Of a DNA stretch of 64,000 nucleotides, positions 17,270 through 26,169 are shown piece after piece; positions within the stretch are counted from its first letter, which is position 1, and every line of letters begins with the position of its first letter. Position numbers and translations under genes: made by a program. The DNA comes from Azophilus sp965221755 (GTDB taxonomy: Bacteria > Pseudomonadota > Gammaproteobacteria > Pseudomonadales > Azotimanducaceae), in NCBI GenBank assembly GCA_965221755.1, contig OZ244921.1:2418001-2482000 (forward strand). The letters are read 5' to 3'. A model generated the notes under the pieces. The model searched no databases. It saw only the letters and a list, made by a program, of their open reading frames with translations, and was not told the origin of the DNA.

Positions 17270-18142
17270 CTATCCCCGCAGCGGATTGATCGGCGGCCAG
17301 CTCTCCTTGCTGGCCAGTATGCGCTTGCCGATCTCGGCCACGTCCCACGGACCCTCGCTGAGGTCGCGGTCGGCGATGGGTGTCAGTTGCCAGGACAGCA
17401 GGGAGACGCTGTTGCCCGCCACCAGCCACTGCCGGCCAGTGACTTCCTTGGCCTCGTCGGTACAAAGCCAAACCACGGCGGGCGACACGGTCTCCGGCGG
17501 GAACTGGTCCTGCACCGCCTCCGGCAGGATGTCCTCGGTGAGCCGCGACGTCGCGGTGGGCGCCAACACGTTGACGGTCACGCCGTACTTCAGCCCCTCA
17601 AGCCACAGGCAGCGCATGAACCCGGCGATGGCCGCCTTGGCGGCGCCGTAGTTGGTTTGCCCGAAATTGCCGAGCAGGCCGGAGGTGGAGCTGGTCATGA
17701 CGATGCGGCCGCCGTTGCCGAGCGCCAGCATCCTGTCGTAGGCGGCCTTGGTGACCAGGTAGGTGCCGCGCAGGTGGACGTCCAGGACCACGTCCCACAT
17801 GTCATCGGTCATGTTCTTGAACGACTTGTCGCGCAGGATGCCGGCGTTGCAGATGCAGATGTCGATCTTGCCGAACTCGTTGACCGCCGCATCGATCATG
17901 CCGATGGCGTCGTCCTTGGCCGAGACCGAGCCGTAGTGGGCGATGGCCTGGCCGCCGGAGGTCCGGATCTCCTCAACCACGCCGTCGGCCATCGAGGTGC
18001 TTGACCCGGTGCCGTCCCGAGCGCCGCCGAGATCGTTCACCACCACTGCCGCGCCCTCCTTGGCGAGCAGCAGCGCGTGGGTGCGGCCCAAACCGCCGCC
18101 TGCCCCCGTGACAACGGCAACCTTGCCTTCCAACATGCCCAT
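17270..18142 (-). CDS. SDR of the multifunctional-enzyme type (3-hydroxyacyl-CoA dehydrogenase-like)
   Basis: The 290-residue protein has TGAGGGLGRTHALLLAKEGA and NDLGGARDGTG, a sequence typical of the dehydrogenase half of peroxisomal multifunctional enzyme type 2 (17-beta-HSD4) and its bacterial relatives. The catalytic tyrosine is in TNYGAAKAA. These enzymes oxidise (3R)-hydroxyacyl-CoA esters, including branched or sterol side-chain substrates. AAAGGAG sits 8 bases before the ATG. It is divergent from the next SDR across 160 bases. The relation to the acyl-CoA genes near 26-29 kb is plausible but not shown. Confidence 0.86.
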   Translation of the reverse strand: MGMLEGKVAVVTGAGGGLGRTHALLLAKEGAAVVVNDLGGARDGTGSSTSMADGVVEEIRTSGGQAIAHYGSVSAKDDAIGMIDAAVNEFGKIDICICNAGILRDKSFKNMTDDMWDVVLDVHLRGTYLVTKAAYDRMLALGNGGRIVMTSSTSGLLGNFGQTNYGAAKAAIAGFMRCLWLEGLKYGVTVNVLAPTATSRLTEDILPEAVQDQFPPETVSPAVVWLCTDEAKEVTGRQWLVAGNSVSLLSWQLTPIADRDLSEGPWDVAEIGKRILASKESWPPINPLRG

Positions 18143-18211
18143 ATTTCCAACTCCTTTGGTGATTTGTGACGAATTTGCCGCCGGCTCGACGGCGATCCGG
18201 CCCTGTTGGCC

Positions 18212-18239
18212 TTGGAACGCCCGTCCCCCTGACTATACT
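18212..18239 (+). promoter_or_regulatory. Sigma-70-like promoter in front of an SDR gene
   Basis: TTGGAA at 18212-18217 and TATACT at 18234-18239 are spaced by 16 bases, close to the standard -35 and -10 boxes. The pair lies about 85 bases before the plus-strand SDR and in the gap shared with the divergent SDR. Recognised by sequence only. Confidence 0.5.
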
Positions 18240-18322
18240 GACCGCCCAACGGCCTAGTCGGGCGTTGTCTGCGATCCGGCGGACAAGCGCCAAAGTCTAG
18301 CTTGCGGACGGGAGAAGAACAA

Positions 18323-19075
18323 TTGGACGAACTGCTTGATTTCAAAGGGAAGGTCGCATTGGTCACCGGCGGCAGCCGGGGTTTGGGCCGGGCCATGACG
18401 TTGGCCTTGGCCCAACGCGGCGCCGACGTCGTGATCGCCAGCCGCAAGGCGCAGGCCTGCGAGGCGGTGGCTGGGGAGGCCCGCGCCCTGGGCGTCGAGG
18501 CGCTGCCCCACGCCTGCCACGTCGGCCACTGGGATCAACTCGCAGAGCTGGCCGACGCGGCTTATGAACGTTTCGGCAAGGTGGACATCCTCATCAACAA
18601 CGCCGGCATGTCGCCGCTCTACCCGTCCTTGGGCGCCGTCAGCGAGGCGCTCTTCGACAAGGTGCTGAGCGTCAACTTCAAGGGGCCGTTCCGGCTGTCG
18701 GCGCTGGTCGGGGAGCGCATGGCGGCAGGCGACGGCGGCTCCATCATCAACATCAGCAGCACCGCCTCCCTCAACCCCAGCCCGACCTCGGAGCCCTACG
18801 GGGCGGCAAAGGCGGGCCTGAACGCCATCACCCGCTCCTTCGCCTTCGCCTATGGCCCCAAGGTGCGCGTGAACGGCATCGTCGCCGGCCCCTACCTCAC
18901 CGACATCTCCAAGGCTTGGGACATGCAAGCCTTTGAGCAGCGCGCCAAGACCTCGCTGGCCTTGGGCCGCGGCGGGCAGCCCGACGAGATTGTCGGCGCC
19001 GCCCTCTATCTCGCCAGCGACGCCTCCAGCTTCACCACCGCCACCTTGATCCGGGTGGATGGGGGCACGCCTTGA
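18323..19075 (+). CDS. Short-chain dehydrogenase/reductase
   Basis: A classical SDR of about 250 residues: TGGSRGLGRAM, NNAGMSPLYP, catalytic PYGAAKAGL and the C-terminal IRVDGGTP. The start is uncertain because no ATG is available; TTG 18323 has GGGAGAAG upstream at good distance, while TTG 18302 gives seven more residues. GSRGLGR with a following SRKA suggests NADP(H) binding. The gene has its own promoter-like boxes. The substrate is unknown; the gluconate 5-dehydrogenase/3-oxoacyl-ACP reductase-like group is the closest broad class. Confidence 0.82.
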   Translation: MDELLDFKGKVALVTGGSRGLGRAMTLALAQRGADVVIASRKAQACEAVAGEARALGVEALPHACHVGHWDQLAELADAAYERFGKVDILINNAGMSPLYPSLGAVSEALFDKVLSVNFKGPFRLSALVGERMAAGDGGSIINISSTASLNPSPTSEPYGAAKAGLNAITRSFAFAYGPKVRVNGIVAGPYLTDISKAWDMQAFEQRAKTSLALGRGGQPDEIVGAALYLASDASSFTTATLIRVDGGTP

Positions 19076-19300
19076 GGCGGAGGCGGATGGCAACCGAACG
19101 TTCCGGCCGCATCCTCAAATGACAGGCAGGCAATGGGCGAAAAGCAAGCAAGCCGACATCGCCCCGATGGCTGGAGCCGCCATGCGGCAGTCATTCAAGC
19201 CAAGTTCCCCAGCCTGATGCGCTGCCTGGAAATGTCCCCTTTTCGTTGGGCGATGTTCGTTGGGCGTGGACATGCCATGATTGCTGGCCAAGTCGGTGAT

Positions 19301-20188
19301 TCAACGGCTCGATGAAGCGGTGGACTGGCGGGTCGCCGTCTGCTGCCGCTGTTTGATGATCGCTTTGGCGACGCGCGGCGCGAGGTTCCCTTCGCCCAGC
19401 GCCTCGATGGTGCCCAGCCCGCCCGGGTTGGCGATGTTGGTTTCGATGAGGTGGGGATGGGCGATGTCCAAGGCAGCGAAGCCGATGCCGGCGGCGTTTA
19501 GCTGCGTGGCGACGGTTTGCGCCAGCGCGCGTTCCCCGGCGCTGAGGACGCAAGGCGCGGCGGTGGCGCCCGTGGCCAAGTTCGCTCTGTGCTCACCCGC
19601 CTTCGGTCGGCTTCGGTAGCAGCCGATGACTTCGCCGCTGGCCACTAGGCAGCGGATCTCGCGGTCGGCAGCGGCTTCAACGTAGCGCTGCACGATGGCG
19701 AAGCCCTGCTCACGCAGGGTGCGGCGAACCGCAGCGTGGCCGTCGGCGTCATTGCGGATTTTGGCTACGCCTTGGCCGAAACTGGCGCCGCTTGGCTTCA
19801 CAATCCAGTCGCTGCGGTCGTCGAGCCGGTTGATGAGACGCTCGGCATCGCTGCCGGCGTGGGTTTCCGGCAGGTGTTCAAGGAACGCCAGCTTGCCGTG
19901 CAGGTAGGTGTAGGCATCGATGGCGTTGACGAAGCGTCCTTGGTCGATGCGGCGCAGCAACTGCATCCGGTCAAGGAAGGAGCGCCGCTCGCCAAAGCCG
20001 AGCAGCCAGATCAGGCCGCAGCGGCCAAGATCCGTGTCGGCGGCCTTAACGGCGCCCCGGTCCAGATGCAGGCTGGCGTGATCCGCCACCGCCACTCGCC
20101 AGCCTTCGTCGGCGAAAGCCCGGGGCAGACGCCGGTGATTGTCGTTGTGATGCGGCTCGGCGCCGATCAGGAAAAGGATTTCAGGCAT
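19301..20188 (-). CDS. ATP-grasp ligase, glutathione synthetase-like
   Basis: The 295-residue protein begins MPEILFLIGAEPHHNDN and carries the ATP-grasp core WIVKPSGASFGQGVAKI with the nucleotide-binding Lys and glycine loop, then FAIVQRYVE and REIRCLVASGEV. The last block, IETNIANPGGLGTIEAL, has the metal-binding Glu and Asn of glutathione synthetase and RimK relatives. Such ligases form peptide-like bonds to amino acids or small peptides. The N-terminal domain differs from standard GshB, so it may be a divergent paralogue. The frame is open further upstream, but that part has no family similarity and contains a dispersed repeat, so I start at ATG 20188. Confidence 0.78.
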   Translation of the reverse strand: MPEILFLIGAEPHHNDNHRRLPRAFADEGWRVAVADHASLHLDRGAVKAADTDLGRCGLIWLLGFGERRSFLDRMQLLRRIDQGRFVNAIDAYTYLHGKLAFLEHLPETHAGSDAERLINRLDDRSDWIVKPSGASFGQGVAKIRNDADGHAAVRRTLREQGFAIVQRYVEAAADREIRCLVASGEVIGCYRSRPKAGEHRANLATGATAAPCVLSAGERALAQTVATQLNAAGIGFAALDIAHPHLIETNIANPGGLGTIEALGEGNLAPRVAKAIIKQRQQTATRQSTASSSR

Positions 20189-20253
20189 GCGCGACCTGAC
20201 GGCCGCGGCGGACCTTCGGTTCGTTGCGGTTTCGCTGGCGAGAGACCCTGCGC

Positions 20254-20295
20254 CCGTTGCGTGGGTCAGGTTGCGATGTGTTTGTGAAGGCGCAC
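20254..20295 (-). repeat. Dispersed 42-bp repeat module (copy F)
   Basis: On the minus strand the element starts GTGCGCCTTCACAAACACAT and ends GACCCACGCAACGG. It matches the copy at 33853-33894 over the full 42 bases with about five differences. It lies 66 bases upstream of the ATP-grasp gene, in line with that gene's direction. Confidence 0.75.
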
Positions 20296-20420
20296 ATAAC
20301 CTTGGCTGCGATTTGAACGCTGAGCCGTGACCACTTGCTGCGGCTCTCGGCTCATCCGTCAGCGAACGGGGTCGTTCGGTGCCGCAGCGTTCGCGCCGTT
20401 CGCCTTGCCGCGGCGCCGGG

Positions 20421-21197
20421 TCACTCGCCAGCCCCGGCAAGCCGCCGCTCGAGTTCCGCAATTCGGGCCTCGGCGGCTCGCCGCGCGGCTGCCTCGGCAT
20501 CGCGCTCCGCATTGGCCGCCTCGCGCTCCATCCTCATCGCCTTGATGGCGTCGGCCTGATCCCCGATGATCCGGGCCTGCTCCCGGTGGGTGGGCAGGAA
20601 CTCCCCAAGCGCCGGGTCGAACAGGCGCAGCGCATGGCCCTGCGGGCGCAGCTCCAAGCCGAGCGCCGCCGACCAGCCCGACAGCCCGCCGTCCCGCTCC
20701 TCAAGGGAGATGGGCTCATAGGCGCCGTCCGGCCCCAGCCGCCGGCCCTTCAGGCCCGGGCGCAGGTAGTCCCGCGTGGGGTCGAACTGCCAGTACTCGC
20801 CAACCTCCAACCGCTGGTACAGCGCCGCCTTGAACCCCTCGTCCCGGCGCCGCGTGCTCCTTGACGTCACCTCCAGCACGAAGTCCGCCGCCTTGCCCTC
20901 CGCCCAGACCAGCCAGACGCGGCGCTCCGGCTCCCGGCCCGGCCCGAAGGCGACGAAGACGTCCGGCGATGCCCGCTTGCCGAGTTCGCCCTCCTCCCAG
21001 TACATCAGCATGTCGCTGCCGACGTAGGCGTCCGGGCGGTCGGCGTAGCGCTGCATGAGCGGATGGGCGACATCGACCGTGGCGCGCCAGTGGATGGGAG
21101 TCTCGGCCATGGGCTTGCCGTCCGACTCAGGATAGTCGTCGGGCGCGGGCGGGCGCTGGGCGGTCCGGCGGGCCGGCGCGGGTTGGGCTGTGGGCAT
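20421..21197 (-). CDS. Uma2-family (DUF820) restriction-endonuclease-like protein
   Basis: A 258-residue protein with the PD-(D/E)XK-like core of the Uma2 family: SPDVFVAFG, a DFVLEVTSRSTRRRDEG block with the catalytic acidic and Lys/Arg positions, then KAALYQRLEVGEYWQFDP. The C-terminal 50 residues form a charged Ala/Glu/Arg-rich helix (REAANAERDAEAAARRAAEA), likely coiled coil. ATG 21197 follows AAAGGAGCC. Uma2 proteins are widespread, usually multicopy, and their role is not established; nuclease activity is proposed from the fold only. Confidence 0.85.
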   Translation of the reverse strand: MPTAQPAPARRTAQRPPAPDDYPESDGKPMAETPIHWRATVDVAHPLMQRYADRPDAYVGSDMLMYWEEGELGKRASPDVFVAFGPGREPERRVWLVWAEGKAADFVLEVTSRSTRRRDEGFKAALYQRLEVGEYWQFDPTRDYLRPGLKGRRLGPDGAYEPISLEERDGGLSGWSAALGLELRPQGHALRLFDPALGEFLPTHREQARIIGDQADAIKAMRMEREAANAERDAEAAARRAAEARIAELERRLAGAGE

Positions 21198-21506
21198 GGG
21201 TGGCTCCTTTGCGGGTGCGTTGGGCTGCCGGGCGCACCATAGCACAGCGGTGCTGCCGCCACGGGGGCGGGACGGGGCCTGGGCTGGTCCGGGGGTTGGT
21301 CGGCACAGCTGTCGCTGGCTTGTGCGGAAAGGCCACCGTGCCATGAAAGCAAGGAAAAATCAGTAAGATAAAGACGCTTTGATTTGTGCGGGATTGCCGT
21401 GCATGGCCGACAACGGCTTACGCAGGATTGCGCCTTCCCGCACCGACGCTGCCGTTCAAGGCGCACAAGAAATCCAACTGCTCCAAGCCGGCTTGCGCAG
21501 GGCTGC
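21198..21506. other. Intergenic stretch upstream of the Uma2 gene
   Basis: I see no gene in these 309 bases. There is a short AT-rich patch near 21345-21385 on an otherwise GC-rich background, which may hold the Uma2 promoter, but I could not name confident -35/-10 boxes. The right end is the stop of the M16 peptidase gene. Confidence 0.4.
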
Positions 21507-24365
21507 CTAAGGCCGCGCCGCCTTCAGCCAAGTCAGATCCTCGATCAACTTCCCTTGTACGGGGGGCTCCTTGAACTTGCCCATGCTGTAGATGATGAGC
21601 CTTTGGCTGCGCGCCCTTTGCCGCAGGGCGTCCATGAAATCCGCCATCGCGGCTTGGCTCAATGCCGCGACCGCCTCGGCAAGCTGTTGGTTGGCGTCGA
21701 AGTTGACGTAGCCGAGATCGAGGTCGCGCCACAGGCGTTGGCTGCGCTGGCTGAGGTTCTTGTCCCGCTCGGTCAGGTCGCTGATGAGGCCCGCCTTGAA
21801 TTGGCCGAAGGCCTCGTCGGACAGGTTTCGCACGGCGTTCGGGCGCGCGTCCAGGAAGCTCAGGATGGCCCGTTCCAAGGCCGCGGGGGAGGCCACGGGG
21901 CTTTGCACGACGAAGGTCAGCCCGCCTTGGTCGCGCAAGGGCGTGGCTCGCGCAAGAACTGCGTAGCCGAGCTGCCGCTCGGTGCGCAGCTCGGTGAAGA
22001 ACGCCTGCTTCACCAATTGAGCGGCCAGCGCGCTTTGCGCCCGCGCGTTGACGCCGGGCCGCTCATCCTGAACGTAGAGCGCCACGGCGGCATCCGCGTG
22101 GTCGATGGCCAATGGCACGCGGTAGCTGTCCGTCACCTTGGCGATTTCGGCTCTGAAGGGAGGCACCGCTGCCACTGGCAACCGTTCCCGCACGGATTCG
22201 ACGATGGCAATGGCGCGCTCCTCATCCAGGTTGCCGTGCAGCAGGGCCACAAGGCCGAACCGGGTCAGCCGCTCGCTGCGCCAGGCCCGCAGCGCTTCGA
22301 CGCTCAGGCGCTCGGCCGCGCGGGCCAGCATCCCGGCCGGCCAAGCGCTGTTGCGCAGCGCCTTGCCGATTGCGCCGTAGGTCTGGGAATAGGGCCGCTC
22401 CAATGCCTCGTTGCGCCAATCGCGCACCCGTTCGTCGCGGCAGCGCGCAAAGGCCCTTGGTTCGATTTCGGCGTCGGACAGAGCCTCGAGAACCCGCGGC
22501 AGCAAGACGTCCTGCTTGTCGGCGTAGCCGCCGATCTCGACCAGGAATCCCCTGGCCGACAAGCCGATGCCGAAGGGGAGCCCGGCCAGCCGAGCCGGAT
22601 AGGCGTAGGCGTTGAGCTGGTCCGCCGCCAAGTCGCGGTAGATGCTGGCGGCCACCTCGTCCTCGACGGACGCCAAGCCGTCGGGCACCGTCAGCAGCAG
22701 CCGCAGATTGGCTCGGGGGGCGCCGAACTCGAGGTCGCGGTCCAGCCAGGCCTCGATCCCCTCGGCGGCCTTGAGGCGCCTTGGCGGGGCGGGGTCATCC
22801 GGCAACGTCGTCAGATCCTCCGCAATGAAGGGGTTTTCGGCGGGCAGACGGAACTCGAATTGGGTTTTGCCGACCGTCGGGTCCATGGCGATGGGACCGC
22901 GCTCCAAGGCGTAGGGCACCTTGAACCAAGGCTCAATCCGGTCGGTGGCCGCGTCGGGCCGGATGACGGTCAGGCGGACGTTGCGCGGCCTCAGGCGCGC
23001 AAGGTAGCGCTCAATGAGTTCCGGATCGAATTCGTCCATCAGGTAAGGCGCCCGCAGCAGGTCCGCGGGCGGCAGATGGGCCAGCGTTGGCCCGACTCGG
23101 TAAACAAACCCCAAGGCGCTTGAGGGCTCCTGAAACCGGAAGTGCGTTTCCGCAATCCGCGCCTGCTCCCGATGGCGCCATCCGGAGGGCGCCTTGCTGC
23201 GCAGCAGGTCAATGTAGGCGAACAGCGCCGCGCTGATGGCTTCAATCCGCTCGCTGCCGGCAGGAGTCAGGCCGATGGCCACGTCAATTACGCTTGTCGC
23301 GTCGTCGATGTGGGCGCTTGAGGCGTTCAGCGACTCGATCCAGCCCCGCTCCTTCAGGGCCGCGTACAGGCCGCCCTCCCCCTCGTGGCCGAGCAGGTTG
23401 GTGATGTAGCGCTCGGGCTTGGTCCGGTAGTGGGGGCGCGTGGACGGCACCGGAAACTCGTAGGATGCCGAGCGGATCTCCTTTTGCGGCTGAATGCGCA
23501 GCGTGGCCGGCAGACCAGCCGCCGGGTAGGGTGGCGTCGTGACCGGCGCCGCGCCCCGCTGCCGATCGGCAATGCCCTCGAACAGCGGCGCGACCCAAGC
23601 CTGCAGGTCGTCCAGGCTTTCGTTGCTGAGCGCCGCCAAGGCCATCTGGTCCGCGGAGTAGTGGGCCTCGAAAAAGGCCTTGAGCGCCTCAAGGGAGCCA
23701 TCGCCCAGCGTCTCCAGGCTGCCGATGTTGAAGCGGGCCAGAGGGTGCTCCGGGTTCAGCGCCATCTTGCTGGCGGCGAAGGCGCGCCAGCCGTCGTCCT
23801 TGAGCTGCAGTTGGTACTCCGAATGCACGGCGTTTCGCTCCCGCTCCACGTAGGCGGGATCGAGCAGCGGGGCGATGAAGAACTGCGCGAAGCGGTCCAT
23901 GCCCGCCTTGAAGTGGGCGGGATCGATGTCGAAGAAGTAGTTGGTGTGGTCGCCGGCCGTGTAGGCGTTGGAACTGCCGCCGTGAGCGGAGACGAAGGCT
24001 TGGTAGCCATCCACCTCCGGGTACTTTTCAGTGCCGATGAACAGCATGTGCTCCAGGAAGTGGGCGAGGCCGGGGCGCTCCGCCGGCTCGTGGAAGGAAC
24101 CCCTGAAAACCGTGAGCGAAGCCGCCGCCTTGTCGGCGTTGGGGTCCGACGCAAGCAGCGCCTTGAGGCCGTTGGCCAATTCGAGGTAGCGGTACGCCCG
24201 CTCGTCATTGGGGCTCTTGACCACCGCCGGCTCCGCCGCCGGCGCGGCCACCGGAGGGACGGCGCAGCCCCACAGGCCGATCCAGGCGCAGGCGGCGGCC
24301 AGCACCAGGCGCGGCGCTGCCGCCGAATTCGGATTGGGCATCGGAAACGACTCCTTGGGCTTCAT
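21507..24365 (-). CDS. M16 (pitrilysin/insulysin-type) zinc metallopeptidase, lipoprotein
   Basis: The 952-residue protein has the inverted zinc motif HFLEH (H102, E105, H106) within PGLAHFLEHMLFIGTEKYP, and the third ligand E183 in RNAVHSEYQ at the standard 76-residue spacing. Full length with four homologous domains fits pitrilysin, a protease of small peptides. An N-terminal hydrophobic stretch ends in LWGC (C34), a lipobox, so it is probably anchored in the cell envelope and acts in the periplasm. The active-site variant TERQLGYAV in the C-terminal half is the conserved R/Y substrate-binding motif. It ends 310 bases before the Uma2 gene; DoxX lies 16 bases upstream on the same strand. Confidence 0.92.
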   Translation of the reverse strand: MKPKESFPMPNPNSAAAPRLVLAAACAWIGLWGCAVPPVAAPAAEPAVVKSPNDERAYRYLELANGLKALLASDPNADKAAASLTVFRGSFHEPAERPGLAHFLEHMLFIGTEKYPEVDGYQAFVSAHGGSSNAYTAGDHTNYFFDIDPAHFKAGMDRFAQFFIAPLLDPAYVERERNAVHSEYQLQLKDDGWRAFAASKMALNPEHPLARFNIGSLETLGDGSLEALKAFFEAHYSADQMALAALSNESLDDLQAWVAPLFEGIADRQRGAAPVTTPPYPAAGLPATLRIQPQKEIRSASYEFPVPSTRPHYRTKPERYITNLLGHEGEGGLYAALKERGWIESLNASSAHIDDATSVIDVAIGLTPAGSERIEAISAALFAYIDLLRSKAPSGWRHREQARIAETHFRFQEPSSALGFVYRVGPTLAHLPPADLLRAPYLMDEFDPELIERYLARLRPRNVRLTVIRPDAATDRIEPWFKVPYALERGPIAMDPTVGKTQFEFRLPAENPFIAEDLTTLPDDPAPPRRLKAAEGIEAWLDRDLEFGAPRANLRLLLTVPDGLASVEDEVAASIYRDLAADQLNAYAYPARLAGLPFGIGLSARGFLVEIGGYADKQDVLLPRVLEALSDAEIEPRAFARCRDERVRDWRNEALERPYSQTYGAIGKALRNSAWPAGMLARAAERLSVEALRAWRSERLTRFGLVALLHGNLDEERAIAIVESVRERLPVAAVPPFRAEIAKVTDSYRVPLAIDHADAAVALYVQDERPGVNARAQSALAAQLVKQAFFTELRTERQLGYAVLARATPLRDQGGLTFVVQSPVASPAALERAILSFLDARPNAVRNLSDEAFGQFKAGLISDLTERDKNLSQRSQRLWRDLDLGYVNFDANQQLAEAVAALSQAAMADFMDALRQRARSQRLIIYSMGKFKEPPVQGKLIEDLTWLKAARP

Positions 24366-24381
24366 CGCCGGCCGGCCGGCG

Positions 24382-25053
24382 TCAGGGCGCCTGTCCGCGC
24401 AGCGCGAATTTCAGGTAGTGGTCGAGGCTGAAGTAGCGACCGCCGCCGATGATGACCAAGGCGATCAGCATCGCCATGTAGATGGCGGCAAACTCAATGC
24501 CGTTGTTCAGCTTGACCAGCGAACCGCTGCCGTTGAGGTAGCGGTAGTCGCCGTGCTCGCGCAGGATGGCCTTGGCCTCGGCCAGCCGCTTGGAGGCTTC
24601 GATGGTCCGGTCGTTGACCTTTTGGCACTTGATGGCGCGTTCGAGGAAGCCGGCGTCGGCGCCTTCGAGACAGGCCGCCGCCGGCCTTGATGGCGCGATC
24701 GCCGCCCAGCCGTTGTCCAGATGCACCGCGTAGGCGGCGACGAACATGGTCACCGCCAGCGGAATGGCCACGATGCGCGTGCCCAAGCCCAGCAGCAGCG
24801 CGATGCCGCCGCCGAATTCGGTCACCGCCGCCAGCCACCAGGACAGATCCGGCGGCAGCACGTTGAAGGGAAAGGGGAAGTCGTCCAATCGGGAAGCGAA
24901 CCAATTGGTGCCGTTGATCTTCGTCCAACCCGCTGCGATCATCACCGGAGCCAGAATCAGGCGCAGCAGCAGCGACGCCACGCCATCGAGATGCTGGATG
25001 CGGGAGAACGCCTGATGGTAAAGCCATTGGGCGGATTGCAGAATTTGGGCCAT
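24382..25053 (-). CDS. DoxX-family inner-membrane protein
   Basis: The 223-residue protein has four hydrophobic segments: LLLRLILAPVMIAAGWTKI near residue 30, FGGGIALLLGLGTRIVAIPL, AVTMFVAAYAVHL, and YMAMLIALVIIGG near the end. GWTKI and the terminal pattern are typical of DoxX/SURF4-like proteins, implicated in redox or thiol metabolism. An unusual 70-residue charged segment with two Cys separates the third and fourth membrane segments. AAGGAG lies upstream of ATG 25053. It is followed on the same strand by the M16 peptidase and may be cotranscribed. Confidence 0.82.
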   Translation of the reverse strand: MAQILQSAQWLYHQAFSRIQHLDGVASLLLRLILAPVMIAAGWTKINGTNWFASRLDDFPFPFNVLPPDLSWWLAAVTEFGGGIALLLGLGTRIVAIPLAVTMFVAAYAVHLDNGWAAIAPSRPAAACLEGADAGFLERAIKCQKVNDRTIEASKRLAEAKAILREHGDYRYLNGSGSLVKLNNGIEFAAIYMAMLIALVIIGGGRYFSLDHYLKFALRGQAP

Positions 25054-25162
25054 CTTCGTCTGGGCTCCTTGATCGGTTGGCTCATGCGCAGGGTTCGGCA
25101 AAGCGCCGACGCCCAGGCCATTGTACAAATGCTTGTTCAGCGACGCTCCTGGGCGAAGGGCA

Positions 25163-26167
25163 TCAGCCAATCTCCCGGCACATCCTCCTCAAGGCCTTGA
25201 TGAACGCCAGCGGCTGGTCGAGGAACAGATGGTGCTGCGCGTCCGGGATGGCGACTGCGGGCACGTCGCCGGGGATCAGCGACTGCATGTGCCGGCGGGT
25301 TCGTTCGCTGAACAGCTTGCTGTCGGCTCCATGGATCAGGCCCACCGGCAGGCGCAGGCTGGCGTAGTCCTCCGGGTGGCTTTCGGCGTCCTTGAGGGCG
25401 TTGGGCAGGTCCGCATCGAACTTCCAGGCCCAGCCGCCATCGACCGGCATCAGCGAGTGGCGGGCGATGTGCTCCAGGATGTAGGCGTTGGCGCAAGGCT
25501 GCGGGGGCTGCAGGCGAAAGCGGGCCAAGGCCGTGCGCTTGTCGGGGTAGGCCTTGGCGCGGCCGCCCATCCTGGGCATGTCCGGCAGGGGCTCATCGGG
25601 ATGGCGCAGGCCCGAGTCGGCCAGGATCAACGCGCCGAAGCGCCCCGGATGCAGGTTGGCCGCCTTGGTGGCCATGTTGCCGCCGAAGCTGTGGCCGACG
25701 ACGATGACGTCCCTGCCCAAGCCCGCCGCATCGCAAACGGCCACGATCTCCTTGGCGTAGGTGGCCGAGCTGTATTCGTAACGATAGTCGGAATCGCCCA
25801 TGCCGGTGAGGTCCATCGCGACCACCCGATAGTCTTCCGCCAAAGCCGGGGCGATGAAGTCCCACCAGCGGGAATGGGCGTTCATGCCATGGATCAGCAG
25901 CAGTCCGCGCGCCCGCGCAGCGGGCGCGTTGGAGTTTCGCTGGCGCGAAACTCCGCGCTCGTCGCGCAGATCGGATTCCGACGTGTCTCCGGCTCCGCGC
26001 TTGTTGGCAGGCGCGTCCCAGGCCCGCCTCTGCGTGGGCGCGTCCCAAGCGCGCCAAACCACGTCGCACCCCTCGACCTCAACGGCTGCGGACTCGCTCG
26101 GCGTCTCCACCGCCTCGAAAAACCACTCCGGGATGGCGGCCGGTTGGCTGCGGTCCCAGCGGGCCAT
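25163..26167 (-). CDS. Alpha/beta hydrolase with an in-frame repeat insertion
   Basis: This 334-residue hydrolase has the oxyanion motif LLLIHGMNAHSRWWD, the nucleophile elbow GHSFGGN, an acid region at LIHGADSKLF and catalytic His in DAQHHLFLDQP. These place it with C-C bond hydrolases and esterases. Between the first strand (VVWRAWDAP) and LLLIHG there is an extra segment of about 45 residues. Part of it, SESDLRDERGVSRQRNS, is encoded by the dispersed hairpin repeat at 25906-25985, and a short duplication (RAWDAP twice) sits beside it. The reading frame is kept, and the insertion lies in a surface loop of the fold, so activity may survive. It sits 2 bases downstream of an acyl-CoA dehydrogenase. 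Confidence 0.85.
   Translation of the reverse strand: MARWDRSQPAAIPEWFFEAVETPSESAAVEVEGCDVVWRAWDAPTQRRAWDAPANKRGAGDTSESDLRDERGVSRQRNSNAPAARARGLLLIHGMNAHSRWWDFIAPALAEDYRVVAMDLTGMGDSDYRYEYSSATYAKEIVAVCDAAGLGRDVIVVGHSFGGNMATKAANLHPGRFGALILADSGLRHPDEPLPDMPRMGGRAKAYPDKRTALARFRLQPPQPCANAYILEHIARHSLMPVDGGWAWKFDADLPNALKDAESHPEDYASLRLPVGLIHGADSKLFSERTRRHMQSLIPGDVPAVAIPDAQHHLFLDQPLAFIKALRRMCREIG
25906..25985 (-). repeat. Dispersed palindromic repeat, long module, shortened (copy C)
   Basis: On the minus strand the order is TCGGAATC, GCGAGCGC-type lead, hairpin GGAGTTTCGC/GCGAAACTCC with loop GCCA slightly offset, then a second hairpin on GCGCCCGC/GCGGGCGC. The layout equals copies A, B and D, while the second stem differs in sequence but stays paired. 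The 5' GTGCGGGCTCA part is missing. It is translated as part of the alpha/beta hydrolase. Confidence 0.75.
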
Positions 26168-26169
26168 GC

